DNA from: Lamellibrachia columna
Taxonomy: Eukaryota > Annelida > Polychaeta > Sabellida > Siboglinidae
Reading direction: 5' to 3'
NCBI GenBank assembly: GCA_963662155.1
Contig: OY759270.1
Coordinates: forward strand, 56,272,374-56,336,373
DNA: 64,000 bases
Both the position numbers and the translations under genes were made by a program. Below, piece by piece: positions 1-11,305 of the stretch. The stretch's first letter is position 1, and every line of letters starts with the position of its first letter. The notes under the pieces are model-generated. The model was given only the letters and a program-made list of their open reading frames with translations. It was not told the origin of the DNA and did no database searches.

Positions 1-599
1 CAGTTTGTATTTGAAATGGAGCCAATTCAAGTATTTGTGTATGTGTATGCAAACTCAGAATGGTTGGTTTTGTGTCTGTATTTGCTTACATTATTTAATG
101 TATTTTTGTTCAGAAATATATAAAATTTGTATTAGATAGTCAGGCGCTCACATAGAAGACAAGACTTAGTGAGCCTCGAGATTGTAATGGAAGAAACACT
201 GAATAGCCATCATTACAATGTCCTTAAATAACCACTGTACCACTGTGTGTTTTATCACTAAAATAGCCAAACACTGCCTTCTTGCATGGTTTGTATTGTT
301 ATCTGTGAAAATGTGTATTTCTAGTTGTGTTTGACAATCTCAAGAATATATTATCTGTAGTGTTTTGGTAGGTCCACCCAAACATACTTTCAAACTGAAC
401 TTTTACGTAGCTGTCATGTCGACCAATGAGAAGTGTTGCTAAGAATTTTCTCAGCTAGATCCAGGGGAGTTGTTCAGCAAATGTAGCTTGCTTCAAATCA
501 CAAGTGCCTGATATAATTTGTCAGTAATTAACACATTATTTTTATATCCTTGACATTTTGAGCATATACATTAACTTGTATATAAATATTGGAGAAACA
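1..599. other. AT-rich flank, nothing recognised
   Basis: No open frame with family similarity, no RNA gene and no clear repeat is visible here. The sequence is AT-rich and runs directly into the first unit of the 42-bp array. Confidence 0.6.
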
Positions 600-3127
600 T
601 TGTCTATTAAACTAAGATACACCCACACGTATTGCTCACAGTTGTCTATTAAACTAAGATACACCCACACGTATTGCTCACAGTTGTCTGTTAAACTAAG
701 ATACGTCCACACGTATTGCTCACAGTTGTCTGTTAAACTAAGATACGTCCACACGTATTGCTCACAGTTGTCTATTAAACTAAGATACATCCACACGTAT
801 TGCTCACAGTTGTCTATTAAACTAAAATACATCCACACATATTGCTCACAGTTGTCTGTTAAACTAAGATACATCCACACGTATTGCTCACAGTTGTCTG
901 TTAAACTAAGATACGTCCACACGTATTGCTCACAGTTGTCTATTAAACTAAGATACATCCACACGTATTGCTCACAGTTGTCTGTTAAACTAAGATACAT
1001 CCACACGTATTGCTCACAGTTGTCTATTAAACTAAGATACATCCACACGTATTGCTCACAGTTGTCTGTTAAAGTAAGATACATCCACACGTATTGCTCA
1101 CAGTTGTCTATTAAACTAAGATACATCCACACGTATTGCTCACAGTTGTCTGTTAAACTAAGATACATCCACACGTATTGCTCACAGTTGTCTATTAAAC
1201 TAAGATACATCCACACATATTGCTCACAGTTGTCTGTTAAACTAAGATACATCCACACATATTGCTCACAGTTGTCTATTAAACTAAGATACATCCACAC
1301 ATATTGCTCACAGTTGTCTATTAAACTAAGATACATCCACACGTATTGCTCACAGTTGTCTATTAAACTAAGATACATCCACACGTATTGCTCACAGTTG
1401 TCTGTTAAACTAAGATACATCCACACATATTGCTCACAGTTGTCTATTAAACTAAGATACATCCACACGTATTGCTCACAGTTGTCTATTAAACTAAGAT
1501 ACATCCACACGTATTGCTCACAGTTGTCTGTTAAACTAAGATACATCCACACGTATTGCTCACAGTTGTCTATTAAACTAAGATACATCCACACGTATTG
1601 CTCACAGTTGTCTATTAAACTAAGATACATCCACACGTATTGCTCACAGTTGTCTGTTAAACTAAGATACATCCACACGTATATTGCTCACAGTTGTCTA
1701 TTAAACTAAGATACACCCACACATATTGCTCACAGTTGTCTATTAAACTAAGATACATCCACACGTATTGCCCACAGTTGTCTATTAAACTAAGATACAC
1801 CCACACATATTGCTCACAGTTGTCTGTTAAACTAAGATACATCCACACGTATTGCCCACAGTTGTCTATTAAACTAAGATACATCCACACATATTGCTCA
1901 CAGTTGTCTATTAAACTAAGATACATCCACACGTATTGCCCACAGTTGTCTATTAAAGTAAGATACATCCACACGTATTGCCCACAGTTGTCTATTAAAC
2001 TAAGATACATCCACACGTATTGCTCACAGTTGTCTATTAAAATAAGATACATCCACACGTATTGCCCACAGTTGTCTATTAAAGTAAGATACATCCACAC
2101 ATATTGCTCACAGTTGTCTATTAAACTAAAATACATCCACATGTATTGCTCACAGTTTTCTATTAAAGTAAGATACGTCCACATGTATTGCCCACAGTTG
2201 TCTATTAAACTAAGATACATCCACACATATTGCTCACAGTTGTCTGTTAAACTAAGATACATCCACACATATTGGTCACAGTTGTCTATTAAACTAAGAT
2301 ACATCCACACATATTGCTCACAGTTGTCTATTAAACTAAGATACATCCACACATATTGCTCACAGTTGTCTGTTAAACTAAGATACATCCACACGTATAT
2401 TGCTCAAAGTTGACTATTAAACTAAGATACACCCACACATATTGCTCACAGTTGTCTATTAAACTAAGATACATCCACACGTATTGCTCACAGTTTTCTA
2501 TTAAACTAAGATACATCCACACATATTGCTCACAGTTGTCTGTTAAACTAAGATACATCCACACATATTGCTCACAGTTGTCTGTTAAACTAAGATACAT
2601 CCACACGTATTGCTCACAGTTGTCTATTAAACTAAGATACATCCACACGTATTGCCCACAGTTGTCTATTAAGCTAAGATACATCCACACGTATTGCTCA
2701 CAGTTGTCTGTTAAACTAAGATACATCCACACGTATATTGCTCACAGTTGTCTATTAAACTAAGATACATCCACACGTATTGCCCACAGTTGTCTATTAA
2801 ACTAAGATACATCCACACGTATTGCTCACAGTTGTCTATTAAACTAAGATACATCCACACGTATTGCTCACAATTGTCTGTTAAACTAAGATACATCCAC
2901 ACGTATTGCTCACAGTTGTCTATTAAACTAAGATACATCCACACGTATTGCTCACAGTTGTCTGTTAAACTAAGATACATCCACACGTATTGCTCACAGT
3001 TGTCTATTAAACTAAGATACATCCACACGTATTGCCCACAGTTGTCTATTAAGCTAAGATACATCCACACGTATTGCTCACAGTTGTCTATTAAGCTAAG
3101 ATACATCCACACGTATTGCTCACAGTT
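600..3127. repeat. 42-bp minisatellite, about 60 copies
   Basis: About 60 head-to-tail copies of a 42-bp unit beginning TTGTCTATTAAACTAAGATA and ending TTGCTCACAG. Units differ by a few substitutions (CACCC/CATCC/CGTCC, CACGT/CACAT, GCTCAC/GCCCAC). Because 42 is divisible by three and the unit lacks stops in one frame of each strand, long artificial open frames appear on both strands. These frames break at about 1680, 2398 and 2734, where the same 2-bp insertion (TATATTGC instead of TATTGC) recurs. The array ends abruptly at unrelated sequence. I see no sign that it is coding: both strands are equally open and there is no start context or splice structure. Confidence 0.97.
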
Positions 3128-3546
3128 GCATAAGCAGCTACACTGGTTGGTGATATAAAACTATTGTCTGGAGTATCCAGCAGGAGTTGATGTATGCAGA
3201 AACTACTGTCCCAACCTAGAATGAGATGATATTTAATTCACCCTGCGACACTGAGTCATTAACACAACTATCACAGAAATACATATTGTTGTTGTTATTC
3301 AGGCAGTCGTGTCTGAAATTGTTTCTTTCTTTATAATTATGTAGATGCCCTGAGGAATAAACTGTACAAGGGGAATGGCCTGGTCCATTTTGTGACAAAT
3401 ACAGTGTTAAACAAAACACATCATGTTTTGGACCTTATTCTGATATATATGTCAACTTGTGATTGAAATAATCTTTAGATGACCATAATTATATAGGTTA
3501 TAGGAAAGATAAGCATAAGCGCAGTGATGTTGTTGTAAGAATCTTA
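3128..3546. other. Spacer, nothing recognised
   Basis: Non-repetitive spacer between two minisatellites. A short minus-strand open frame (3216-3419) has no recognisable domain, and I do not regard it as a gene. Confidence 0.6.
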
Positions 3547-4444
3547 TCTTTATAGGATCACTCTAGCAGTGCTTGGTATAGACACATTGGTCATTGTCTT
3601 TATAGGATCACTCTAGCAGTGCCTGGTATAGACACATTGGTCATTGTCTTTATAGGATCACTGTAGCAGTGCCTGGTATAGACACATTGGTCATTGTCTT
3701 TATAGGATCACTGTAGCAGTGCCTGGTATAGACACATTGGTCATTGTCTTTATAGGATCACTGTAGCAGTGCCTGGTATAGACACATTGGTCATTGTCTT
3801 TATAGGATCACTGTAGCAGTGCCTGGTATAGACACATTGGTCATTGTCTTTATAGGATCACTGTAGCAGTGCCTGGTATAGACACATTGGTCATTGTCTT
3901 TATAGGATCACTGTAGCAGTGCCTGGTATAGACACATTGGTCATTGTCTTTATAGGATCACTGTAGCAGTGCCTGGTATAGACACATTGGTCATTGTCTT
4001 TATAGGATCACTATAGCAGTGCCTGGTATAGACACATTGGTCATTGTCTTTATAGGATCACTGTAGCAGTGCCTGGTATAGACACATTGGTCATTGTCTT
4101 TATAGGATCACTGTAGCAGTGCCTGGTATAGACACATTGGTCATTGTCTTTATAGGATCACTGTAGCAGTGCCTGGTATAGACACATTGGTCATTGTCTT
4201 TATAGGATCACTGTAGCAGTGCCTGGTATAGACACATTGGTCATTGTCTTTATAGGATCACTGTAGCAGTGCCTGGTATAGACACATTGGTCATTGTCTT
4301 TATAGGATCACTGTAGCAGTGCCTGGTATAGACACATTGGTCATTGTCTTTATAGGATCACTGTAGCAGTGCCTGGTATAGACACATTGGTCATTGTCTA
4401 TAGGATCACTCTAGCAGTGCCTGGTATAGACACATTGGTCATTG
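3547..4444. repeat. 50-bp minisatellite, 18 copies
   Basis: Eighteen copies of a 50-bp unit starting TCTTTATAGGATCACTGTAG and ending TTGGTCATTG. Most copies are identical. The outer copies carry CTCTAG instead of CTGTAG, one copy has CTATAG, and the last copy lacks two T residues near 4399. This pattern, homogeneous inside and variant at the edges, is typical of arrays evolving by unequal exchange or replication slippage. Confidence 0.97.
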
Positions 4445-4762
4445 TCTTTATCACATCTACCCAGCGTTGAACTGCTGTTGTCCTAAAGTACAACACTTTG
4501 AACATTGCTCTTTCAGCTTAAGAGATTTCTGTGGGAAAACAGTGTTAAGATATGCATTGACAGCTGTGATGTCATCTTCAGTAATGCTGGTAAACAGTCA
4601 TTACAAAACACGCTGCAGCAATCTAATGCCACACACTACTGCACAGAGAGGGACAAATTATTGGAACTTACAATTAAAATGTATTTTTTGTAATGTACTC
4701 CTTAAGGTAGGAGACTACTGTAAAATCAATGTAATGAAACCTTAAATTTTAAAGGTTTTTTG
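4445..4762. other. Spacer, nothing recognised
   Basis: Short overlapping open frames (4467-4745) lack domains or splice context. No other structure is seen. Confidence 0.5.
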
Positions 4763-5600
4763 AATCCATTAGACCCCAAAAAGGCCAAGAGGTTGGGGGT
4801 CCCATGCTAAATTTTTTTATGTCGCCTGCAAATTTAGCAAAATACTGTACTCTGATCATAATCAGTCATAACACAAGATTTATTTACTCTTCAAATGTAG
4901 AAGTTGCAGGAATATGCAATTTGATATGTTCATTTATGTAATTAATTGTTTTATGTATTTTATTAACTCCCGGTAAAACCACATTTTAGGTAAATTTTTA
5001 CAATATTCAATATTTGACCCACAAGTAGTAGTAACATCAGTTCAGTAAAACTTGGCCAATTTGTTCACTTACTATTTATCTCTGACAAGGCAAAAAAAGT
5101 TGGGGGGTCCCATGCAAATTTGTGAAATGTCTGACATAGTAACGGCTATGTTAGCAGGAAGATTACTGAAATACAGTGCTCTCATCATAATCAGTCATAC
5201 CACAAGATTTATTTACTATTTAAATATAAAACTTGCAGAATATTGCAGTTTGATATGTTTGATATTATATAAAGTGTAATATGCGAAATATGCATTAAAA
5301 ATGGTAAATTATTTTATGTAATTTATTAAGTCGCAGAAAACGATATTAAACAAATATTTTTTTTACCATATTTAATATTTTACCAACAACAAGCAATACG
5401 ACTTCAATAAAATGTGGCCAAAGTGTTAATTTATTAGTTATTTATAAAAAAATGTGGGGTTTTCTTGCAAAATTTTTAAATATATAGATATGGCAACAGC
5501 TAGGTCAGCAGCAAAATTAGCAAAACTACTACCAATGCCAAATTTTACCTACAAAGATTAGTGTAATTTCAGTAAACGTTGGCCAAAATATTAATTTATT
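4763..5600. repeat. Degenerate tandem duplication, period about 310-350 bp
   Basis: Three diverged copies can be aligned by eye. Anchor TTGGGGGTCCCATGC lies at about 4792, TTGGGGGGTCCCATGC at about 5100, and a weaker GTGGGGTTTTCTTGC at about 5453. Each is followed by matching blocks such as ATCATAATCAGTCATA and ACAAGATTTATTTACT in copies one and two, and TTGGCCAA shortly before the next copy. Near the left edge (4767-4780) CCATTAGACCCCA resembles the terminal inverted repeat of the piggyBac-like MITEs at 50231 and 62430, so this may be the wreck of a related element. That last point is weak inference. Confidence 0.6.
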
Positions 5601-5994
5601 ATTCATTTCTATATACATAGAAAAAACTAATGAAGTGCCTGACAAAAAATCATGTTTTGCTATCTTAAAATCACATGGGTTCCAAAAAAAGTTAAAATTA
5701 ATAATTTTATTTATTTTTTATGCTATTGATCGATTAATAATTTAATGCCTTCATTGTCTTCGTTTATTTCACATATTTTTATGTCATGTTATTAATTTGT
5801 GTTGATATATTATTATATAGTCTGTCTGTTATGGGAAGGAGATATTTGTCATATATCCTGCTTATTCTTCTTGTTCAAACAATAGCCATGTTTTATCCTA
5901 TTCCTTTCACAGCTGTAAACAGTGCAAGTAAAATACATCTTTGTTATAACTTTTTATTTTTATGTGGTTACATTAAAAAAGTGATTACATAATC
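5601..5994. other. AT-rich spacer, nothing recognised
   Basis: Very AT-rich spacer with no supported feature. Confidence 0.5.
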
Positions 5995-6540
5995 AATCAT
6001 CATCATTATACATTTATAACCCACCATGTTTTCTGGTTAAAAACCTGCTCAAAGACGATACTAAATAAGTAAAAATAAATTGAGAAGTTAACATAAAATG
6101 TGGTTAAAAGACAGGTAAACGTAAGTTAAATAAATAAATAATTAGTTAAACAAATAAATAAATCAAGTAAATTAGTTAAATAAACAACTAAAGTTGATAC
6201 ATTAGATAAACATACAAGTTAATCAGAGAAGTTAAATGAAACAAGTTAAATAAATAATACATTAAATAAGTAAAATGTCCAAGTCATTAAAATGTCCACA
6301 GAGTGTTCGGGAGGCTTCACAGAAGAGATGTGTTTTCAACAATGGCTTGAACGCAGCAAGGGAGTTGGCTTGCCTGTCTGCGGGAAGCAGGGCGTTCCAC
6401 AGTGTCGGCCCTGCCACGGAAAAGGCCAGCTTCCACATCCATATGGCAAACAAATATAAAAAAAATCCAGTCCGCCCCCAGAAATTGAATGGTTCATTTG
6501 TATTCTGGCTGGCATCCATCTACACTCACTGCAAAGACAC
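5995..6540 (-). mobile_element. LINE 3-prime end, CR1/L2-like, copy 1
   Basis: Read on the minus strand, 6330-6430 encodes the peptide AFSVAGPTLWNAL followed by a segment ending FKPLLKTHLF, the conserved C-terminal tail of reverse transcriptases in CR1/L2-type LINEs. It is followed by an A/T-rich 3-prime tail full of TTTATTTAACT-like motifs and the conserved block around 6005-6050. The whole 0.5 kb matches, with divergence, the 3-prime part of the LINE at 50086-52265, including the tail; copy 1 lacks the MITE that interrupts the other copy. The element is truncated at its 5-prime end, as is usual for LINEs. The frame is not intact beyond this peptide. Confidence 0.8.
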
Positions 6541-6556
6541 AATGTCAACTTGGCTA

Positions 6557-6559
<3 letters not shown>

Positions 6560-6619
<60 letters not shown>

Positions 6620-6624
6620 ATATT
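6560..6624. repeat. (AT)n microsatellite
   Basis: Almost pure AT dinucleotide run with one TTATAT interruption. Confidence 0.98.
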
Positions 6625-6842
6625 TAGATCAATAATTAAACCGCCCTTATAATACAGTATGAAACACAACTGAGACTCAGTAGTGGGACACATCGGTGAC
6701 TGTAAACATGCAACACATTTTAACGTTATCGGATGAAAATTAACCCAACTATTCTTATATATTATGCGTGTGGGCATGTGGTGTGCGCATGCGTGCGTGG
6801 GGGGTGTGTGTGTGGTGTAATAATAATAATAATGTAGCATTT

Positions 6843-6908
6843 TGTTTCTGCGCCATATATCTGGCAGTTGTGGCCATAATATATATATATAAATGAGTTT
6901 TAAATAAC

Positions 6909-6948
<40 letters not shown>

Positions 6949-7033
6949 TTTATTTAAAACTCATTTATAAATGTTTTATTACTGTAATGTGCCTCTGAAT
7001 GGCCACAACTGCCAGATATATGGCGCAGAAACA
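6843..7033. repeat. Inverted-repeat (foldback) element with perfect 35-bp arms
   Basis: Positions 6843-6877 and 6999-7033 are perfect reverse complements over 35 bp (left arm starts TGTTTCTGCGCCATATATCT). A second, inner pair lies at about 6892-6906 and 6951-6967 (AATGAGTTTTAAATA and its complement), around an (AT)n core. The inner block reappears inverted at about 12018-12050 next to another LINE tail. The right arm abuts a LINE fragment without a visible target duplication. It could be a short palindromic MITE or an inverted duplication of LINE tail sequence. Confidence 0.8.
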
Positions 7034-7155
7034 TGCGTGCTGCAGATTGCCATAACAGCTTCTTCTTTTTAAAAATGTATTTTCTCTTTAAATAACATTT
7101 ATCTACAGTTATGGACTCATGCCACTTTTATTTCAATGACACTGACATTTTAGTA
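7034..7155 (+). mobile_element. LINE 3-prime tail, split by the Gypsy insertion (left half)
   Basis: The segment begins ATGCGTGCTGCA and ends TGACATTTTAGTA. It matches the reverse complement of the LINE tail at 12013-12180, where the same sequence is uninterrupted. Relative to that copy it carries about 70 extra bases between GCTGCA and GTTATGGACTC. The right half of the same tail resumes at 11798, after the Gypsy element. Confidence 0.8.
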
Positions 7156-7298
7156 TGTGTCAAAATGTGACTTGTACAAACGTCTGTAGCTACGATCACG
7201 CGCGCTACTCTTGTCCGCCGTGTAACAAGGTGTGAATGCCGGAATTGTACGGTGTACTAAACAATTCAGTAGTGACAATAAACGACATATTGAAACAT
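7156..7298 (+). repeat. 5-prime LTR of the Gypsy element
   Basis: Short LTR of 143 bp beginning TGTGTCAAAATGTGACTTG, with an AATAAA polyadenylation-type hexamer at about 7278. Two bases after its end, TGG at 7301 opens a likely tRNA primer-binding site (TGGCAGCGAGAGG). I did not assign the tRNA. Confidence 0.9.
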
Positions 7299-7474
7299 AG
7301 TGGCAGCGAGAGGATAAGGTGCGCATAAGCCCCAGGATCGCAAACATGCGAGTAAAGGACAATGTTATTTCTACCCAATGAAATGTACACTGAAATATCC
7401 GAGCGCTCGTGAACGAGTGTTGAAAGTGCAGCAAGTGCTTACGGCAGCGAAATGCACGCGGTTTTACCGTCACG

Positions 7475-7630
7475 ATGGCAGTGGCAGAAACGGTGGCTGC
7501 GGCGCCGTTAGCTAATATAAATCCACCGCCACAACTGTGTTTAAAGGACAGCCCCAAAGAAGAATGGACGATGTTTAAGCATTTGTTTAACAACTACGCT
7601 GTAATTACAAGACTAAATCGTTTTCAATAG
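7475..7630 (+). pseudogene. gag N-terminal fragment (Gypsy element)
   Basis: The first ATG after the primer-binding site opens a 51-codon frame ending at TAG 7628-7630. The N-terminus is rich in Ala and Pro, followed by a segment with EEWTMFKHLFNNYA, which resembles the N-terminal capsid region of Gypsy Gag proteins. Further Gag-like sequence continues downstream in another frame, so this is a frameshifted fragment and not a complete protein. Confidence 0.7.
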
Positions 7631-8053
7631 AAGAAACCAAGGTACCGAGGAATCCTTTGGTTCATACCTGGCGGAGATACGGAATCTCGCAAAATCATCC
7701 AACTTCTGCGATTGTATGAGCGACTCACTTATCAGAGATAGGATTGTCATGGGCGGCTACGACGCAGGAACGCGACAACACCTGCTCCAAAAGCGGCAGC
7801 TCACGTTACAAGCAGCCATGGACATATGCCGTTCCGACGAGGCGGCAACGGCACAGATGAAGTCAATCAATGACTCTGCAGAGATACACAAAATTAAGAA
7901 ATCTCACTCTGGTGATGCTGACAAACAAAATTCAGCTTGGAAACCTGGCAATTTACGCAGTCAAAGGACAATGCAGCGAAGACAAAACACCACATACAGT
8001 GATGGTGACACTAAGCGCACGTGTAAATTCTGTGGACGAGCTCACCCACAAAC
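7626..8053 (+). pseudogene. gag capsid and first zinc knuckle (Gypsy element)
   Basis: This frame lies +1 relative to the upstream gag piece. It encodes a capsid-like segment containing EESFGSYLAEIRNLA, then SLIRDRIVMGGYD and LTLQAAMDICR, all typical of Gag in this group, and a first zinc-binding start CKFCGRAH at about 8023-8046. The reading frame is lost just after this motif, near 8053. Role by family: forms the particle and packages element RNA. Confidence 0.8.
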
Positions 8054-8055
8054 GT

Positions 8056-8356
8056 ATGTTGCCCGGCATGGGGGAGAACGTGTAGGAGATGCGGGGGAAG
8101 AAACTACTTCTCAAACTGCTGCAAGATGGGAAACAAGAAGGTGCATACGGTGGACCGGTGTGGACTCACCGATGAAGAATCCATCATGGCTTTGGATAAA
8201 GGCAGATACACCAAAGGCCCAATATACGCCGAAATGTGGATGAACGACAAATCCGTGAAATTTCAAATCGACAGTGGCGCAACCGTGAATGTGTTACCGA
8301 AAAAGTATGTCAGCAAAGATGACATTCACCCATGTCACATTACACATGTGGAATAG
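8056..8356 (+). pseudogene. gag second zinc knuckle and protease N-terminal half
   Basis: After a frameshift, this frame encodes a CPAWG motif and a degenerate knuckle (CRRCGGRNYFSNCC, where the usual His is Tyr). It then runs through about 50 residues to FQIDSGATVNVLP, whose DSG at about 8270-8278 is the aspartic protease active site. A TAG at 8354-8356 stops it before the flap and C-terminal region. Those continue in another frame. Confidence 0.8.
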
Positions 8357-8510
8357 GACCACGAGAGAGGTCATAGGCAAAACGTTGGCAACGTTGGTCA
8401 ACCCGGTCAGTCAAACAAGTTACTCCGTGCAGTTCGAAGTAGTCGAAGGAAACTTTACTCTTCTGGGTCGACAAGCAGCAGAAAAGATGGAACTAATAGC
8501 AGTGAATTAT
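8346..8510 (+). pseudogene. Protease C-terminal half (Gypsy element)
   Basis: The frame changes again near 8346. The encoded segment includes VQFEVVEGNFTLLGRQAAEKM, shortened here to its key LLGRQAAEKM block, the second conserved strand-turn of retropepsins (hydrophobic-hydrophobic-G before the C-terminal helix). It runs into the first unit of a 41-bp tandem triplication, which separates protease from reverse transcriptase. Confidence 0.75.
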
Positions 8511-8627
8511 GACTGTTTCAAGCTGCTTCATCAAGTCATGACAACAATTATGACTGTTTCAAGCTACTTCATCAAGTCATGACAACAATTATGACTGTTT
8601 CAAGCTACTTCATCAAGTCATGACAAC
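8505..8627. repeat. 41-bp tandem repeat, 3 copies, inside the Gypsy element
   Basis: Exactly three copies (starts 8505, 8546, 8587) of a 41-bp unit beginning AATTATGACTGTTTCAAGCT. The first differs from the others at one base (GCTGC/GCTAC). Since 41 is not a multiple of three, the duplication itself disturbs the protease-to-RT frame. Confidence 0.97.
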
Positions 8628-8628
8628 A

Positions 8629-9169
8629 AACTCGTTGGATGAATACGCCGACGTATTCGATAGCGGACTAGGAACCCTACCGGGAAAGGTACACCTTCAC
8701 GTGGAAGAGGGTGCAACACCTGTACAGTGTTCTGCCAGAAGAGTGCCAGTTACACTCAAACCGAAGCTAAAATCTGAACTTGACAGAATGGTTGAGAGGG
8801 GAGTCATATGTCCCATCGAGGAGCCGACTGAGTGGTGCAACCAAATTTCAATTCAGACAAAGAAGGATGCATCGCTGCGAGTATGCATTGACCCGAGGCC
8901 ACTCAACAAAGTTCTACAACGAGAACTGTACCCATTATCGACAATGGAAGAGGTGCTACCAGAGATGTCAACTGCAAGAGTCCTGTCAAAGGTAGACCTA
9001 TAATCGGGCTACTGGCACTGTGAACTAGATCACGAAAGCAGTCTGCTCACCACCATCATAACGCCGTTCGGTAGATACCGATGGAATCGCCTACCATTCG
9101 GAATGAATGTTAGTGCAGAGATCTTCCAGAGGAAATTGAACCAAACACTGGAGGGTTTGGACGGAGTCG
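8629..9169 (+). pseudogene. Reverse transcriptase, fingers and palm N-terminal part
   Basis: In one frame the sequence encodes EYADVFDSGLGTLPGKVHL, a proline-rich linker, ERGVICPIEEPTEW, the conserved RVCIDPRPLNK block and VLSKVDL. TAA at 9001-9003 then breaks the frame, and it continues as GYWHCELDHESSLLTT and FGRYRWNRLPFGM. These are RT motifs 1-4 of the Gypsy type. The frame fails once more near 9170, just before the catalytic box. The stop and the frameshift make it non-functional. Confidence 0.92.
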
Positions 9170-10618
9170 GTATGTGTCGCCGATGACATAGTGGTGTTCG
9201 GGCGTGACGAAGAAGATCATGACAAGAAGTTGAGACTGTTGCTGCAGAGATGTAGAGAAACAGACATGAAGTTGAACAGGAACAAATGCGAGTTCAGACT
9301 CGATGAAATCAACTTCATGGGACACAGGGTGACCAGTGAGGGTTTGAAACCTGAAGAAAGGAAGATAGAGGCAATCCTCAAGATGGAAAACCCGATAGAT
9401 GTCAAGGGAATTCAGAGGTTGCAGGGAACAATAGGATACTTATCGAAGTTCCTACCTGGCCTCTCCAGCGCTATGGAGCCCATCAGGAGACTGACTCAGC
9501 CTGATGTGCTATGGCAATGGACCAAAGAACAAGACGAAGCAATGGCGAAAGTAAAGAAGCTGACGACGGAGACCCACGTTCTTGCATACTACGACCCACA
9601 CAGCGAGTTAGTCGTAGAATGTGACGCTAGTGAAAGAGGACTGGGAGCTGCACTCCTTCAGAACGGGAAACCCATTGGGTATGCAAGTCGTGCGCTCACC
9701 AGCACAGAAACTCGATATGCTGAAATCGAGAAAGAATGTCTAGCCATTGTGTTCGCGTTGGAACGTTTCCATCAGTATACGTTCGGGAGAAGAACAATCG
9801 TACACACAGATCACAAGCCATTGGAAATGATCGCGAAGAGACCGCTATACAAAGCACCAAGGAGACTGCAAGGAATGCTCCTTCGCATGCTGCAGTACGA
9901 CACTGAAGTCGTATACCACAAAGGGAAAGAGATGTATATTGCTGATACACTCTCAAGGTCATACCTGCCGCACAGTGGAGGTACTGACAACTTCGGTGCT
10001 GTGAATGCAGTGATGCATCTACCAATCAGCACAGAACGCATGCAAATGCTCAAGACTTGTACGGACAGGGATGAGACATTGCAGATGTTGAAACATGTGA
10101 TACAGCGAGGATGGCCAGAGTCGAGGCATGAAGTACCAGCTAGTGTCCATGCATACTTCAGCATGAGAGATGAACTTGCTGTCAGCGACGGACTGATATT
10201 CCGCGGAGAACGAGTTGTTATTCCCGATGGAATGCGGAAACTCACGAAGGAATGTCTCCACAGATCACACCTTGGAGTGGAAAGTGTGCTACGAAGAGCA
10301 CGTGAAAGTCTGTACTGGCCGAACATGGCGGCAGACATCAGACAGGTCGTTGAGAACTGCGAGGCATGCAGATCGTATGCGAGGTCGCAACAGAAAGAAA
10401 CCCTCATAACACATGAAACACCGACGCTACAATGGGAGAAAGTTGGTGTAGACTTGTTCAGCTGGGAAGGTCGAGACTATCAAGTCATAGTCGACTACAC
10501 AAGTAACTTCTGGGAAGTTGACAGAATGAACTCAACAACCACAACAAGCGTGATTAAACAGCTGAAGTCACACTTTGCTAGATTTGGCATACCATTCGTG
10601 GTCGTGAGCGATAACTGA
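9170..10618 (+). pseudogene. Reverse transcriptase C-terminal part, RNase H and integrase N-terminal part
   Basis: The longest open stretch of the element, in frame from VCVADDIVVF (catalytic V-A-D-D box, about 9170-9199). It covers the RT thumb (KCEFRLDEINFMGHRVT), then RNase H with ECDASERGLGAAL, EIEKECLAIVFAL and VHTDHKPLE carrying the catalytic acidic residues. The integrase follows, with a zinc domain (HRSH, then CEAC about 30 residues on) and the first two catalytic aspartates (VGVDLFSW and VVSDN). It ends at TGA 10616-10618 immediately after the second aspartate; the same frame continues beyond, so this stop is a point lesion. Confidence 0.93.
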
Positions 10619-11305
10619 CCTCAGTACGTGTCGGAAGAGTTCTGCACATTCGCTGCACCAGGGCACCAAAATGCCAATGGGAAAGCAGAAGCGGCTGTCA
10701 AAGCTGCAAAGTTGATGTTCCGCAAATGCAAGAAATCGCAGACAGACCCCTATCTTGCTCTGTTAGAGATCAGGAACACACCAACACAAGTTCTGGGAAC
10801 CAGCCCGGCACAACGTTTACTGAACAGGAGAACCCGGACATTATTGCCGATGTCCAGCAAGCTTCTAGCACCGCGAGGGGAAGAGTATCTGAACCAAGAC
10901 AGAATCCGCCTCAAGGATTTGCAATGTAAACAGGCCAAACACTACAACAAGACTGCCAAAGATCTGCCCGTCCTAGAAGAAGGGGATGTGGTCCGAATGA
11001 AGCCATTTCGTCACGGACAAAAGGAATGGGAAAAGGCTGTTGTGCAAAGACGACTGGATGAGCGTTCGTATGAGGTAGATACACCTGAGGGCACATACAG
11101 GCGGGTGCATCTAAGAAGAACACGCGAGACAGTGCCACCTGTGCCAGTTCTGTCACATGACCTGCAACGCTAAGCAGCTGTTCCTGTCGCGAAAAATAGC
11201 ATCACCCTGAACGAGACGGTGATTAGCCGTGAACCGCTGATCATCAGACGATCAACCAGACAGAAGAAAAGACCTGCGCGTCTGGCGGACTATGTACAAA
11301 AGTGA
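10619..11305 (+). pseudogene. Integrase C-terminal part (Gypsy element)
   Basis: In the same frame as the upstream segment. It resumes with PQYVSEEFCTFA, then jumps directly to PGHQNANGKAEAAVK, whose Glu is the third catalytic residue. Only 25 positions separate the second Asp from this Glu; 35 is usual for this enzyme class, so about 10 codons are missing. A nucleic-acid-binding C-terminal domain follows (GDVVRMKPF, RSYEVDTPEGTYRR). TAA at 11171-11173 interrupts the frame, but it continues with a basic tail (RRSTRQKKRPARLADY) to TGA 11303-11305. Confidence 0.9.

Noticed and set aside
542..3158. Long open frames on both strands over 0.5-3.2 kb
   Set aside because: They are products of a stop-free 42-bp repeat read in a period divisible by three; both strands are equally open and there is no unique domain.
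3547..4444. CRISPR-like array appearance
   Set aside because: The entire 50-bp unit repeats without unique spacers; the same holds for all other arrays in the window, and the DNA is eukaryotic.
9696..10407. Minus-strand open frames within the Gypsy pol region
   Set aside because: They are shadows of the plus-strand RNase H and integrase coding sequence.
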